A stretch of 64,000 bases of DNA. Origin: HXMU1420-13 sp965601825 (GTDB lineage Bacteria > Bacteroidota > Rhodothermia > Balneolales > Balneolaceae). Under the pieces are notes generated by a model, which had not been told where the DNA came from, ran no database searches, and saw nothing but the letters and a program-made list of their open reading frames with translations. Each line of letters begins with the position of its first letter. The first letter of the stretch is position 1. The stretch covers positions 3,410,001-3,474,000 of the forward strand of contig OZ271839.1 in assembly GCA_965601825.1 (NCBI GenBank), in the 5' to 3' direction. Shown piece after piece: positions 7,474 through 16,974 of this stretch. Made by a program: the position numbers and the translations under genes.

Positions 7474-9822
7474 GTGAAGTTCTTATTCTGGCTTTCGTGG
7501 GTAATTTTGATCTCTTTCGTTGATGTATATGCACAACCGGTAGCGCAACGAGGAATCATTGATTTAAGAGAATTTGATTTTAGTGAAAATACTACCATTC
7601 AACTTGCCGGCGAATGGCAATTTTATTGGCTTGAACTAATTCAGCCGAATGACATTGTAAGAGACCTTCCATCTTTTGTTGAAGTGCCACACTTATGGAA
7701 TAATGATCCCACACTAGGGTCAAATGGTTATGGCACCTATAAATTGCGAATACTACTTCCGGAAAACCATCCTAAACTCGCAATAAATATGCCCGATATA
7801 TATACGGCCTATTCTTTGTATGTGAATGATGAATATATAGACAGGAATGGTCGAGTTGCCCAAACACGGCAAAATCACCGTCCAAATTGGACACCTAAAT
7901 CAATTTATCTTGGTCAATTCGAATCTAACGTGATTGAGATGAAACTTCTAGTTTCTAATTTCTCACATAATAAAGGTGGTTTTAGAGTTCCAATAGAGCT
8001 GGGAGAAAACTCTTTGATTGATCGTGAAAGAGAATTTGAATTAGGTTACTCTTATCTATTATCCGGTAGCTTATTGATGGGTGGTCTTTTCTTCATTGGT
8101 TTGTTTTTCTTCGGTAGAACAGAAAAGGCCATTTTATTTTTCGCATTATTCTGTGTTGTCTACAGTTATCGAATTCTTGGGTCAGATTTATATCCAATAC
8201 ATTTCATTCTACCTGATTTCCCATGGGCATTATCAATCAGATTAGAATACGGTTCACTATATCTGGGCACCGTTTTATTTGGTCTGTTTATAAAGCACTT
8301 ATTTCCTGAAGAAATTTTAAAGGAAATCATTCACAGTTTTACCATTGTATTTGGTCTATTCTTTCTCACATCAATGGTTTTACCAGCCAAAATCTTCACA
8401 TCATTCCTCAATTACTATTTTGTGATTCTGGCATTAATGGTCGGTTATACATTGTATGTTTTCATAAAGGCTGCAATGAATAATCGGGTCGGTTCACTCT
8501 TCTCTTTACTTAGCGTGATTCTTGTTATTCTAAATATTGGATGGGATCTCCTTGAATATTTCGTTTTTGTAAGGGAGAATTTGATTTTAAGCTACACAGG
8601 ATATGTATCTTTCTTCTTCCTTCAATCTTTGACATTATCAAATCAGTTTTCCCATCGATTCAATTTGGCCAGAGAAAAAGCAGAAACTGCGTCCACTGCA
8701 AAAACACATTTTCTTTCTACGATGGGCCATGAACTTCGAACCCCGCTTAATGCTGTAATTGGACTTTCTGAATTATTGCTTGACTCAAAATCTGAGAAAG
8801 AGAAAACTCAGTTTGCAACAACAATCAAAAGAAGTGGAGAAAATCTGCTTGGCATAATCAATAATATCCTTGACTTCACAAAAATTGAATCGGATGAAGT
8901 TGAATTCGAATATCGTCCAACACACATTCCAACTTTGTTGGCAGACTCAGTTAAAATGCTGGGATCTCTTACAGATCCTAAAAAGGTAAACCTAAGCTTC
9001 AGATTTGATGATGCTTTAAGTGATTATATGGTAGTTGACCAGGCAAGACTTCAGCAGATTATTATTAATCTTGTCGGAAATGCAATCAAGTTTACTGAAG
9101 AAGGTGATATATCTATTCAGGTTACTACCACCGAATCCATATCCGAAAAAGGTCAAATTCTATTTATTGTTAAAGATACCGGGATAGGTATTCCAAGTGA
9201 AAAAATGAATTTATTATTTGATCGGTTTTCTCAAATTGAGGCTGATAGAAGCAGAAAATATCAAGGAACCGGTTTAGGTCTCGCTATCAGTAAAAGACTG
9301 ATTGAAGCTATGGGTGGAAGAATTTGGGTTCAAAGTACTGAAGGAACAGGTACTACTTTTTATTTTACACTGACTGCAGAAACTGCAAGCCCAGAAGCAA
9401 TCGAGCAACATTTGAAAAGCCGAAAAGCTCGAAAGAATGAAATCAAAAAAGATCTGAATATTTTGGTTGTTGAAGACAATCTGATTAATCAAAAAGTTGT
9501 GGTAAAAGTGCTAGAACGACTCGGCTTTTCAGTTGATCTAGCTAATAATGGATTCGAGGCGATCGAAAAAGTACGGGCTTCAGACTATGATCTAATTTTC
9601 ATGGATATGGAAATGCCTGAAATGGATGGTATAGAAGCCACCGAAAACATTCTAAAGATTCCATATAAAGAAAGAAATACCATCATTGTTGCTATGACGG
9701 CCAATGCAACCACCGAAGATAAAGCAAAATGCTTTGAAGCCGGGATGAAAGATTTTATAGCTAAACCAATTACATTACAATCTACAGAGAATGTTTTATT
9801 GAAATGGTTCTCCGCTAATTAA
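7474..9822 (+). CDS. 7TMR-DISM hybrid sensor histidine kinase with one receiver domain
   Basis: 782 residues from a GTG start. Order: signal sequence; a periplasmic 7TMR-DISMED-like jelly-roll domain (about 25-190); seven membrane helices (about 195-395); HisKA with phospho-acceptor H419 in STMGHELRTPLN; HATPase with an N box (QIIINLVGNAIKF) and G boxes (DTGIGI, GTGLGLAIS); and a C-terminal receiver with VVEDN, phospho-Asp D711 (FMDMEMPEMDG), VAMTANA and IAKPI. All catalytic residues look intact. There is no DNA-binding output domain, so phosphate should pass to a protein encoded elsewhere or act back on the kinase. The next gene, 13 bases on, is a paralogue. Confidence 0.9.
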   Translation: MKFLFWLSWVILISFVDVYAQPVAQRGIIDLREFDFSENTTIQLAGEWQFYWLELIQPNDIVRDLPSFVEVPHLWNNDPTLGSNGYGTYKLRILLPENHPKLAINMPDIYTAYSLYVNDEYIDRNGRVAQTRQNHRPNWTPKSIYLGQFESNVIEMKLLVSNFSHNKGGFRVPIELGENSLIDREREFELGYSYLLSGSLLMGGLFFIGLFFFGRTEKAILFFALFCVVYSYRILGSDLYPIHFILPDFPWALSIRLEYGSLYLGTVLFGLFIKHLFPEEILKEIIHSFTIVFGLFFLTSMVLPAKIFTSFLNYYFVILALMVGYTLYVFIKAAMNNRVGSLFSLLSVILVILNIGWDLLEYFVFVRENLILSYTGYVSFFFLQSLTLSNQFSHRFNLAREKAETASTAKTHFLSTMGHELRTPLNAVIGLSELLLDSKSEKEKTQFATTIKRSGENLLGIINNILDFTKIESDEVEFEYRPTHIPTLLADSVKMLGSLTDPKKVNLSFRFDDALSDYMVVDQARLQQIIINLVGNAIKFTEEGDISIQVTTTESISEKGQILFIVKDTGIGIPSEKMNLLFDRFSQIEADRSRKYQGTGLGLAISKRLIEAMGGRIWVQSTEGTGTTFYFTLTAETASPEAIEQHLKSRKARKNEIKKDLNILVVEDNLINQKVVVKVLERLGFSVDLANNGFEAIEKVRASDYDLIFMDMEMPEMDGIEATENILKIPYKERNTIIVAMTANATTEDKAKCFEAGMKDFIAKPITLQSTENVLLKWFSAN

Positions 9823-9835
9823 AAAAGTTGACATC

Positions 9836-12604
9836 TTGTTTTACCGATTGTCACAATATTTCATAGTCTTATTGCTCTTCACGCTAACATTACCTTGTTA
9901 CGAGACTAATGAATTATTTGCTCAGGAGACAATACCCGATCTTGACTTAAGCGAAATTGATTTCAATGAAACTGTTGTTTCTTTAGACACTACCTGGGCA
10001 TTTTATTGGATGAAGCTACTCGATTCCGATGAAATAGAAAACGCTTCGCCTGATACGTTAATTGATTTTACCTCCAACTGGGCAAACATTCCGAAATTTG
10101 GGAACATCGGTTACGCTACCTATTCCGTTAACTTGTCAATACCGTCTACAGAAGAACAACTAGCATTAGATATTCCTGATTTCTATTCATCATACTCACT
10201 TTTTATTAATGGAATAGAAATTGCGAATAATGGAACTGTAGCTACAACGGAAGATGCTTACGAGCCTAAATGGCTGCCACAAACAGTTAGTCTACCTGAA
10301 TTTGATTCTGATACACTTAATATAATATTGCAGGTAGCTAATTTCGATCACAGTAAAGGTGGTGCCTACTTACCTATTAAAATCGGGGCATCTTCAAAAC
10401 TCTATATAGATAGATATTTACAGTATGGATACTCATTCATATTAACCGGCATTTTATTAATGGCCGGGTTGTTTTTCCTGGGATTATATCTTTTCGGTAG
10501 ACATGAAAAATCAATCCTTTATTTTTCACTTTTCTGCCTTGTTTACAGTTACAGAATAATCGGTTTTGATAGCTATGCTTTTCATATGATGTTGCCCGAT
10601 TTACCCTGGATTTTGACTATCCGATTGGAATACATCACACTTTTCTTATCAGGATTACTTTTTGGGCTGTATACACTTCACCTCTACCCCAAAGAAACCA
10701 GTAAACCGCTGGTTTATGTGTTAAGTGGAGTGTCGATTCTTTTTGCTTTAGAATCTTTACTTCTATCGCCGAGAATATTTACACAATTAGTAATCCCCTA
10801 CTTTCTATTACTCATTTTCTACATTCTAATTGCCTTCTGGGTTTATTCAGAAGCGGTACTAAACAAACGACCTGGTGCTATTTACTCTTTGATAAGTTCA
10901 GGGGCAATATTCCTGGTGTTTGGGTATAAGATATTTGTGTATTTGGGTTTTTTCGAAACATCCCTCTTTATAAACTTCTTTGGTTATCTCTTCTTCTTCT
11001 TTTTCCAGTCACTTGTGCATTCCTACCGCTTTTCAACGAATATGAAGACAGCACTTTACAGAGCCGAAGAATCATCCAAAGCTAAATCGCAGTTTCTGTC
11101 AACAATGAGTCATGAGATAAGAACTCCATTAAATGCAGTAATTGGTTTATCAGGACTTCTTTCAGAGAGTAATTTAACCTCTCGACAGCAAGAATTTTCA
11201 AATACCATTCGAAAAAGTGGTGAAAGCCTTCTCAGTATCATTAATAACATTCTGGATTTCTCAAAAATTGAATCCGGCAAACTTGAGTTAGATGAAATTG
11301 AGTTTAACCTGAGAGAAACAGTTGAGCTTGTTTTAGATGTAGTTGCTGGTGCAAGAAAATTGCCCGATATCGAGGTGCTTTATGAAATTGATGATAACGT
11401 CCCAAAGTATGTAGTTGGTGATTCCACGCGTTTTCAACAAATACTTACAAACCTTTTAGCAAACTCAGTGAAATTCACTGAAGAAGGTGAGATAATCATC
11501 AAAATCGCAATTGATCAGGAATTCACCGATTCTTTAGTTGTCAGAGTGGAAGTGGCTGATTCAGGAATTGGAATACCTGTTGATAAACTGGATCGACTAT
11601 TCCAGAGCTTCAGTCAGGTGGATAATTCATCAACTAGAAAATATGGTGGCACCGGACTTGGGTTGGTGATAAGTAAACGCTTAGTCGAAGCAATGGGCGG
11701 TACTATTTCCGTTGAAAGTAAAGAACATCAGGGAAGTACTTTTAGTTTTACAGTTGCCTTTGAAAAAAGCTCCAGAACAAGTGACTTTAAAATTCCATCT
11801 ATTTTAGAAAACAAGAAAGTGTTCTTACTGGATGACAATCCTACAAATCTCAAAATCATCCAGCAACAACTTTTAAAAGCAAATCTTAAAGTCAGTACCT
11901 TTAATAATCCCAATATGCTCATCTCAATAATTAATGAGTTAGATAAATATGATTTTGGGATTTTGGATATGCAAATGCCCGGAATAAATGGCATAGATGT
12001 GGCCAAAAAAATCCGAGAAAAATATTCTAATGAGGAGCTCCCACTTGTACTGTTTAGTTCTATTCATGAACTTGAAAAACAAAAAGATAAATCACTATTC
12101 GACCTCTTTCTGAAAAAACCTATTCAGCAAACAAAACTTCTTAATAACCTTGAGCGACTTTATCTATCAAGTGTTCAAATTACAAGTGAATCAACTGAAC
12201 ATTCGAATCCTAAAAAATTATTTAATACTGATTTCAAAGTATTGATTGCTGAGGATAATATCGTCAATCAAAAAGTTGCTTACCGCATATTAGAACGCTT
12301 CGGAATTGAACCCGATATTGTTAACAATGGCAAAGAAGCTTTGGAAGCTGAATTAAAATCTGATTATGATCTCATCTTCATGGATATGGAGATGCCAAAA
12401 ATGGATGGACTTGAATCGACTAAACTGATCAAAGAAGAACGTGGCCAACACACATTGAAACCTATAATTATTGCCATGACTGCAAATGCGATGCAGGAAG
12501 ATCGTGAACGTTGTTTTGAAGCTGGGATGGATGATTTCGTACCCAAACCTATTACATTGCAATCAATCCGGCAAATGCTAATAAAATGGTTAGACGATAA
12601 TTGA
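9836..12604 (+). CDS. 7TMR-DISM hybrid sensor histidine kinase with two receiver domains
   Basis: 922 residues, a paralogue of the preceding kinase with the same order of signal peptide, jelly-roll sensor, seven membrane helices, HisKA (H426, STMSHEIRTPLN) and HATPase (GTGLGLVIS), but with two receivers. Receiver 1 has LLDDNPTN and D711 (ILDMQMPGING); receiver 2 has IAEDNIVNQ and D850 (FMDMEMPKMDG). The second receiver resembles that of the upstream paralogue more than its own neighbour. The start taken is TTG at 9836, giving a credible signal peptide; there is no clear ribosome-binding site, so translation may be coupled to the upstream gene. The ligand of the sensor domain is unknown. Confidence 0.88.
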   Translation: MFYRLSQYFIVLLLFTLTLPCYETNELFAQETIPDLDLSEIDFNETVVSLDTTWAFYWMKLLDSDEIENASPDTLIDFTSNWANIPKFGNIGYATYSVNLSIPSTEEQLALDIPDFYSSYSLFINGIEIANNGTVATTEDAYEPKWLPQTVSLPEFDSDTLNIILQVANFDHSKGGAYLPIKIGASSKLYIDRYLQYGYSFILTGILLMAGLFFLGLYLFGRHEKSILYFSLFCLVYSYRIIGFDSYAFHMMLPDLPWILTIRLEYITLFLSGLLFGLYTLHLYPKETSKPLVYVLSGVSILFALESLLLSPRIFTQLVIPYFLLLIFYILIAFWVYSEAVLNKRPGAIYSLISSGAIFLVFGYKIFVYLGFFETSLFINFFGYLFFFFFQSLVHSYRFSTNMKTALYRAEESSKAKSQFLSTMSHEIRTPLNAVIGLSGLLSESNLTSRQQEFSNTIRKSGESLLSIINNILDFSKIESGKLELDEIEFNLRETVELVLDVVAGARKLPDIEVLYEIDDNVPKYVVGDSTRFQQILTNLLANSVKFTEEGEIIIKIAIDQEFTDSLVVRVEVADSGIGIPVDKLDRLFQSFSQVDNSSTRKYGGTGLGLVISKRLVEAMGGTISVESKEHQGSTFSFTVAFEKSSRTSDFKIPSILENKKVFLLDDNPTNLKIIQQQLLKANLKVSTFNNPNMLISIINELDKYDFGILDMQMPGINGIDVAKKIREKYSNEELPLVLFSSIHELEKQKDKSLFDLFLKKPIQQTKLLNNLERLYLSSVQITSESTEHSNPKKLFNTDFKVLIAEDNIVNQKVAYRILERFGIEPDIVNNGKEALEAELKSDYDLIFMDMEMPKMDGLESTKLIKEERGQHTLKPIIIAMTANAMQEDRERCFEAGMDDFVPKPITLQSIRQMLIKWLDDN

Positions 12605-12620
12605 AGCTTTAAAGCTTTTT
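12604..12620 (+). terminator. Possible weak terminator after the kinase pair
   Basis: A 14-base palindrome (AAGCTTTAAAGCTT) begins at the last base of the kinase stop and runs into five T residues. The stem would be short, so termination strength is doubtful. Confidence 0.4.
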
Positions 12621-12672
12621 ACCAAAGCTTTAGCATGCAAAACGTATAATTGGTTAATAAAACGACCAATTA

Positions 12673-13962
12673 GTGCCAAATAGTCTCTTCATATCACTTC
12701 TTATTTTTGCAGCCCTCACTTTGAACAGTTGCACACAGCCCTATACAGTTGAGGAGCAAAAGACTGCAGAAATTCTAAGAAGCATTTCATCAGATGAAAT
12801 GATGGGCCGGCATGCATTAAGTGATCACATTTCAAAAGCTGAAGAATTCATTTCAAATCAGTTTGAACTCGCAGGTCTGGAAGTATACTCTGATAATGAA
12901 ACCTACCATCAGACATTTTCAATTATCGAATCAGAAGTAATAGATGCAAATGTTTCAATTTCTAATTCCCGAGTTGATGAATCACAATTAATTTCTTTCA
13001 CAAACCAAACAGATTTTTCCGGTGATCAATCCACTATTGAGACTGCTTATATCAACTCGAATGACAACTTCAGGTCAGAGTTTAATAGGCTAAGAGATTC
13101 TGAAACTGATTTAATCGTATTTGTTCACCCATCATTTGATGAATTATTTGATAGATATCGTTCATTCTATCAACGTGCTAATAGATTTTTAAAGGAAGAG
13201 ACGACATCAAATATAGTTTTTGTACTTAATGATGCTCCAGACGACTTTGAAATTAGTATTTCATCTGAGCTAACTGAAAGAACACTTTCAAACCTTGTAG
13301 GAGTTATTGAAGGTAATCAAACCGATGAATTTGTGATTATCTCTGCCCATCATGACCATATCGGCATAAGAACTCCCGTTGCATCAGATTCAATTGCAAA
13401 TGGTGCAAATGACAATGGTTCTGGGGTTACAGCTGTTATCCAAATGGCCAATCATTTTTCATCAAAACCTAAACCGGAAAGAACTCTTCTTTTCGTGACC
13501 TTTACTGCAGAAGAAATTGGTGGATACGGCTCTCAATATTTTTCATCTAGAGTAAATCCCGATGAAATAGTGGCAATGTTCAATATTGAGATGATCGGAA
13601 AGCCAGCTCTCTCAGGACCGAATACAGCCTGGATCACCGGTTATGATCGTTCCACATTTGGAGAAATTCTTTCTCAAAGCACAGAAGGCACAAATTATGA
13701 GTTTTATCCTGATCCCTATCCAAATCAGAACTTATTCTTTAGATCTGACAATGCAACTTTAGCTCGACTTGGAGTTCCTGCTCACTCAATAAGTACAACT
13801 CCTATCGACCGAGATAATGATTACCATCAAGTTACAGATGAAATTGACACAATCAATATTTCTCATCTAAACAATACCATCAAAGCGATTGCAAAAGCAG
13901 CTGAAGGAATCATTTCAGGGGTCCATACTCCAACCAGAGTTGATATTTCACAACTTGATTAG
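12673..13962 (+). CDS. M28-family zinc aminopeptidase, lipoprotein
   Basis: 429 residues from a GTG start. The N-terminus is a lipoprotein signal ending LTLNSC. A PA-like insert region occupies roughly residues 60-200, and the M28 catalytic domain follows. Metal and catalytic residues appear as SAHHDHIG, ANDNGSG (bridging Asp), FTAEEIGGYGS (Glu-Glu), FNIEMIG and a late YHQVTDE (His). In many relatives the fourth ligand motif is N-x-D-M-x-G; here the acid is Glu. It probably trims peptides in the periplasm or at the outer surface. It is a single gene with its own promoter region. Confidence 0.85.
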   Translation: MPNSLFISLLIFAALTLNSCTQPYTVEEQKTAEILRSISSDEMMGRHALSDHISKAEEFISNQFELAGLEVYSDNETYHQTFSIIESEVIDANVSISNSRVDESQLISFTNQTDFSGDQSTIETAYINSNDNFRSEFNRLRDSETDLIVFVHPSFDELFDRYRSFYQRANRFLKEETTSNIVFVLNDAPDDFEISISSELTERTLSNLVGVIEGNQTDEFVIISAHHDHIGIRTPVASDSIANGANDNGSGVTAVIQMANHFSSKPKPERTLLFVTFTAEEIGGYGSQYFSSRVNPDEIVAMFNIEMIGKPALSGPNTAWITGYDRSTFGEILSQSTEGTNYEFYPDPYPNQNLFFRSDNATLARLGVPAHSISTTPIDRDNDYHQVTDEIDTINISHLNNTIKAIAKAAEGIISGVHTPTRVDISQLD

Positions 13963-14042
13963 GTTGCAAATTATGTAGCTGGAATGTTATAAGACATTGA
14001 GTCGTTACGATTTCAAATGATTCTTAAACAACATTCGGGATA

Positions 14043-14852
14043 ATGAAAAAACTAACTCTTCTATCTATCATCGCGTTTTCTGTACTCTCAATTCAAGCTC
14101 AGGATTATGCACTAAATCAACTTGAAAATTCACCAAGACACCATGAATGGGTTGAAATTGAATCAAATGATCGAGTCTTGCATACTTTCGTTACTTATCC
14201 GGAAGTTTCTGAGTCTGTTCCTGTCGTCCTGGTAATTCATGAAAATCGTGGACTAAATACATGGGCCAGAAGTTTTGCAGATCAGGTTGCTGAAAATGGT
14301 TTCATTGCAGTTGCCCCGGATTTAATCAGCAATACGGTTGAAGGGTTTGAAAAAACATCAGATTTTGCCTCGTCAGATGACGCTCGATCTGCATTATATG
14401 ATCTAGACCCGGATGGAGTTACGATTGATTTAAAATCAGCACTTGAATACGCAAAAAGTATTGAATCTGGCAATGGGAAAGTTATTGTTGTCGGCTTTTG
14501 CTGGGGCGGTTCACAATCATTTCGATTCGCAACAAATATTGGCTCTGAGATTGAACAAGCTATCGTTTTTTACGGAACTGGTCCTAGAGTAGCCGAAGTC
14601 TACGAAAATATCGAAGTGCCGGTTTTTGGTTTTTATGGTGGTGATGATAACCGTGTAAATTCTACCATCGAGTTTTCCGAAACAAACATGTCTGCATTTG
14701 ATAAATCATACGACTATGTGATTTATGATGGAGCAGGACATGCATTTATGCGCCGAGGTGATGACCCAAATGCGCCATCTGATGATCCTAATAAAATTGC
14801 ACGAGACGCTGCATGGGTAGAATTAGCTAAGATTTTAAACAATCTGAAATAA
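14043..14852 (+). CDS. Dienelactone hydrolase-family alpha/beta hydrolase, secreted
   Basis: 269 residues with a cleavable signal peptide (MKKLTLLSIIAFSVLSIQAQ). The dienelactone-hydrolase triad is visible: nucleophile C153 in GFCWGGSQS, an acid in YGGDDNRV and a histidine in GAGHAFMRRGDD. An oxyanion-type VIHENRGL motif lies near residue 65. A cysteine nucleophile is normal for this family. The export signal points to a periplasmic substrate, possibly an ester or lactone; I cannot name it. It is flanked by the M28 peptidase and a sugar porter but spaced apart from both. Confidence 0.85.
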   Translation: MKKLTLLSIIAFSVLSIQAQDYALNQLENSPRHHEWVEIESNDRVLHTFVTYPEVSESVPVVLVIHENRGLNTWARSFADQVAENGFIAVAPDLISNTVEGFEKTSDFASSDDARSALYDLDPDGVTIDLKSALEYAKSIESGNGKVIVVGFCWGGSQSFRFATNIGSEIEQAIVFYGTGPRVAEVYENIEVPVFGFYGGDDNRVNSTIEFSETNMSAFDKSYDYVIYDGAGHAFMRRGDDPNAPSDDPNKIARDAAWVELAKILNNLK

Positions 14853-14998
14853 TTCTGGTCTTTCTACATCTGATTGAAATCTAAAAGTGGTTTTAAAGTA
14901 AGCGGTTTTATATGTTCAGCCGTTTATGTGATACTGGAATGCGGAATTTCCACTTCACTTCATTTTCTTTTTAAAAATACTTTTTCAGGACAATAATC

Positions 14999-16435
14999 AT
15001 GAGTAATTCAGAAAGTGGGTCGGCACGTACCTATAATCTCGCAAGAGTAATATTTTTATCTGCATCCGCAGCATTAGGCGGTTTTCTTTTCGGATTTGAT
15101 AGCGGTGTTATAAATGGTACAGTTGATGCCCTTGCCATAGCATTCGATAGTGATTCAGCTACAACAGGTTTTAATGTTGCTTCAGTATTACTAGGTAGTA
15201 TGGTAGGTGCATTTTTTGCTGGTACATGGGCAGACAAATATGGGCGTAAACCCATAATGATTCTCACTGCAATACTTTTCATCGCAAGTGCCTGGGGATC
15301 TGGTATCGCAAATGCATCAATACCATTTATCCTTGCAAGAATCTTAGGTGGTGTCGCTATGGGGGCTGCCAGCGTATTAGCTCCGGTATATATCAGTGAG
15401 ATTGCTCCACATCAAATCAGAGGTAGACTAGCAACTCTACAACAGCTCATGATAGTGATTGGTCTTTTTATGGCATTCATGAGTAATTACTGGCTAGCGG
15501 GAATGTCTGGTGGTGCTAGTCTAGAATTATGGTGGGGTTTTGATACCTGGAGATGGATGTTCTGGATGGAAATTATACCAGCAGCAATCTTTTTATTCTC
15601 ATTATTAGCAATACCAGAATCGCCTCGTTATTTGGTAGCAGCCGGAAAATCAGACTCAGCTTTCACTGTACTGAATAACATTTCTCCATTACAGGATACA
15701 AAAGCAAAAATTGAAGAAATCAAAAAGACCTTAAATGAAGGTGTTAAGCCACGTTTAAAAGATATTATAGACAAAGCTACAAGTAAAATGCATCCTATTG
15801 TTTGGATTGGTATTGGTCTTGCAATCCTACAACAGTTAACCGGTATAAATGTAATCTTTTACTATGGTGCAACCTTATGGCAAGCAGCCGGATTTACAGA
15901 AGCAGATGCTCTACTTCAAAATGTAATTTCGGGCAGTGTAAATATCTTCTTCACTTTCGTAGCAATTGCCCTAATCGATAAAGTGGGTCGTAAACCATTA
16001 TTACTTGTTGGTTCACTAGGTCAGGCAGTTATGTTAGCGGTAATGGCAATTATCTTTAGTAACGCAGGAACTGATGCTGCAGGTGATATCCTTCTTGAAG
16101 GAAACAATGGTCTTTTTGCTCTGTTAGCGGCTAATGCTTACATCGCTTTCTTTGCTTTCTCATGGGGACCAGTTATGTGGGTGATGTTAGGTGAAATGTT
16201 TCCAAATCACTTCCGAGGAGCAGCTCTTGCAATTTGTGGAATGGCACAATGGGGAGCAAACTTCACCATCACGATGACATTCCCAATTTTCTTATCAACT
16301 TTAGGTTTAGGTTTCTCTTATGGACTGTATGCCTTCTTTGGTCTAGTCGCTTATGTATTCGTTAAGAAGTACGTAATTGAGACTAAAGGGAAGTCACTTG
16401 AGGAGATGGGAGAGCTTCTGAAAGGTGACGCATAA
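14999..16435 (+). CDS. MFS sugar porter
   Basis: 478 residues, twelve predicted membrane helices. Sugar-porter signatures are all present: GGFLFGFDSGVING in helix 1, DKYGRKP between helices 2 and 3, PESPRYLV after helix 6, QQLTGINVIFYYG in helix 7, DKVGRKP between helices 8 and 9, and a C-terminal PETKG-like element (IETKGKSLEE). It is likely a proton-coupled hexose or pentose importer of the XylE/GalP type. AGGA lies about 7 bases before the ATG. It ends only 5 bases before the DinB-like gene. No sugar-catabolic genes are adjacent. Confidence 0.9.
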   Translation: MSNSESGSARTYNLARVIFLSASAALGGFLFGFDSGVINGTVDALAIAFDSDSATTGFNVASVLLGSMVGAFFAGTWADKYGRKPIMILTAILFIASAWGSGIANASIPFILARILGGVAMGAASVLAPVYISEIAPHQIRGRLATLQQLMIVIGLFMAFMSNYWLAGMSGGASLELWWGFDTWRWMFWMEIIPAAIFLFSLLAIPESPRYLVAAGKSDSAFTVLNNISPLQDTKAKIEEIKKTLNEGVKPRLKDIIDKATSKMHPIVWIGIGLAILQQLTGINVIFYYGATLWQAAGFTEADALLQNVISGSVNIFFTFVAIALIDKVGRKPLLLVGSLGQAVMLAVMAIIFSNAGTDAAGDILLEGNNGLFALLAANAYIAFFAFSWGPVMWVMLGEMFPNHFRGAALAICGMAQWGANFTITMTFPIFLSTLGLGFSYGLYAFFGLVAYVFVKKYVIETKGKSLEEMGELLKGDA

Positions 16436-16440
16436 TTATC

Positions 16441-16965
16441 ATGCATTCCATTCCAGAAATACAAACTGGTCTTGAAACAGCTTTCGAAGAGGTCATCACA
16501 TTTATAGAATCACAAAGTGATGATCTCTTTGAAAAGGCTAATGCAGAAGGTAAGTGGTCGTCGGGGGAACAATTAGAACATCTTATTAAAAGTGTCACTC
16601 CGATCAATCTGGGATTAGTACTTCCAAAAAAAGTACTGAAATGGAAATATGGTACCACAGACAGAGAGGAAATGAGTTTTGAAAACTTGAAGGAATTATA
16701 TCAATCAAAACTTAATGAAGGAGCTAAAGCTTCCAAGCCATATATCCCAAATCCGATTCCGGTCTCCAAAAAGTCTTCTCTGTTAAAAAAATACAGATCA
16801 GAAAAAGATAAACTCATAAAAGCACTGGATAAATGGGATGAAGAGATCATCTCTGAAATTGTAGCCCCGCATCCAATTCTTGGAAACCTAACCATTCGTG
16901 AGTTAATGTTTTTCACGATCTATCATAATTACCATCACTTAGAGAGTATTAAATCGATAAAGTAG
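16441..16965 (+). CDS. DinB-like four-helix-bundle protein
   Basis: 174 residues, all-helical by composition. The metal-type histidines of the DinB/YfiT-like fold can be picked out: one in GEQLEHLIKS near residue 46 and two in IYHNYHHLES near the C-terminus. Such proteins include thiol transferases and metal-dependent hydrolases; many relatives are annotated DUF1569 or DinB. No substrate can be inferred. It lies 5 bases after the sugar porter and converges on a minus-strand membrane protein with only 9 bases between the stops. Confidence 0.72.
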   Translation: MHSIPEIQTGLETAFEEVITFIESQSDDLFEKANAEGKWSSGEQLEHLIKSVTPINLGLVLPKKVLKWKYGTTDREEMSFENLKELYQSKLNEGAKASKPYIPNPIPVSKKSSLLKKYRSEKDKLIKALDKWDEEIISEIVAPHPILGNLTIRELMFFTIYHNYHHLESIKSIK

Positions 16966-16974
16966 AACTCTGTT

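Noticed and set aside
12648..12671. AATTGGT / ACCAATT inverted repeat before the M28 peptidase start
   Set aside because: A 7-bp AT-rich match with a 10-base spacer is likely by chance in such DNA; not strong enough to call an operator.
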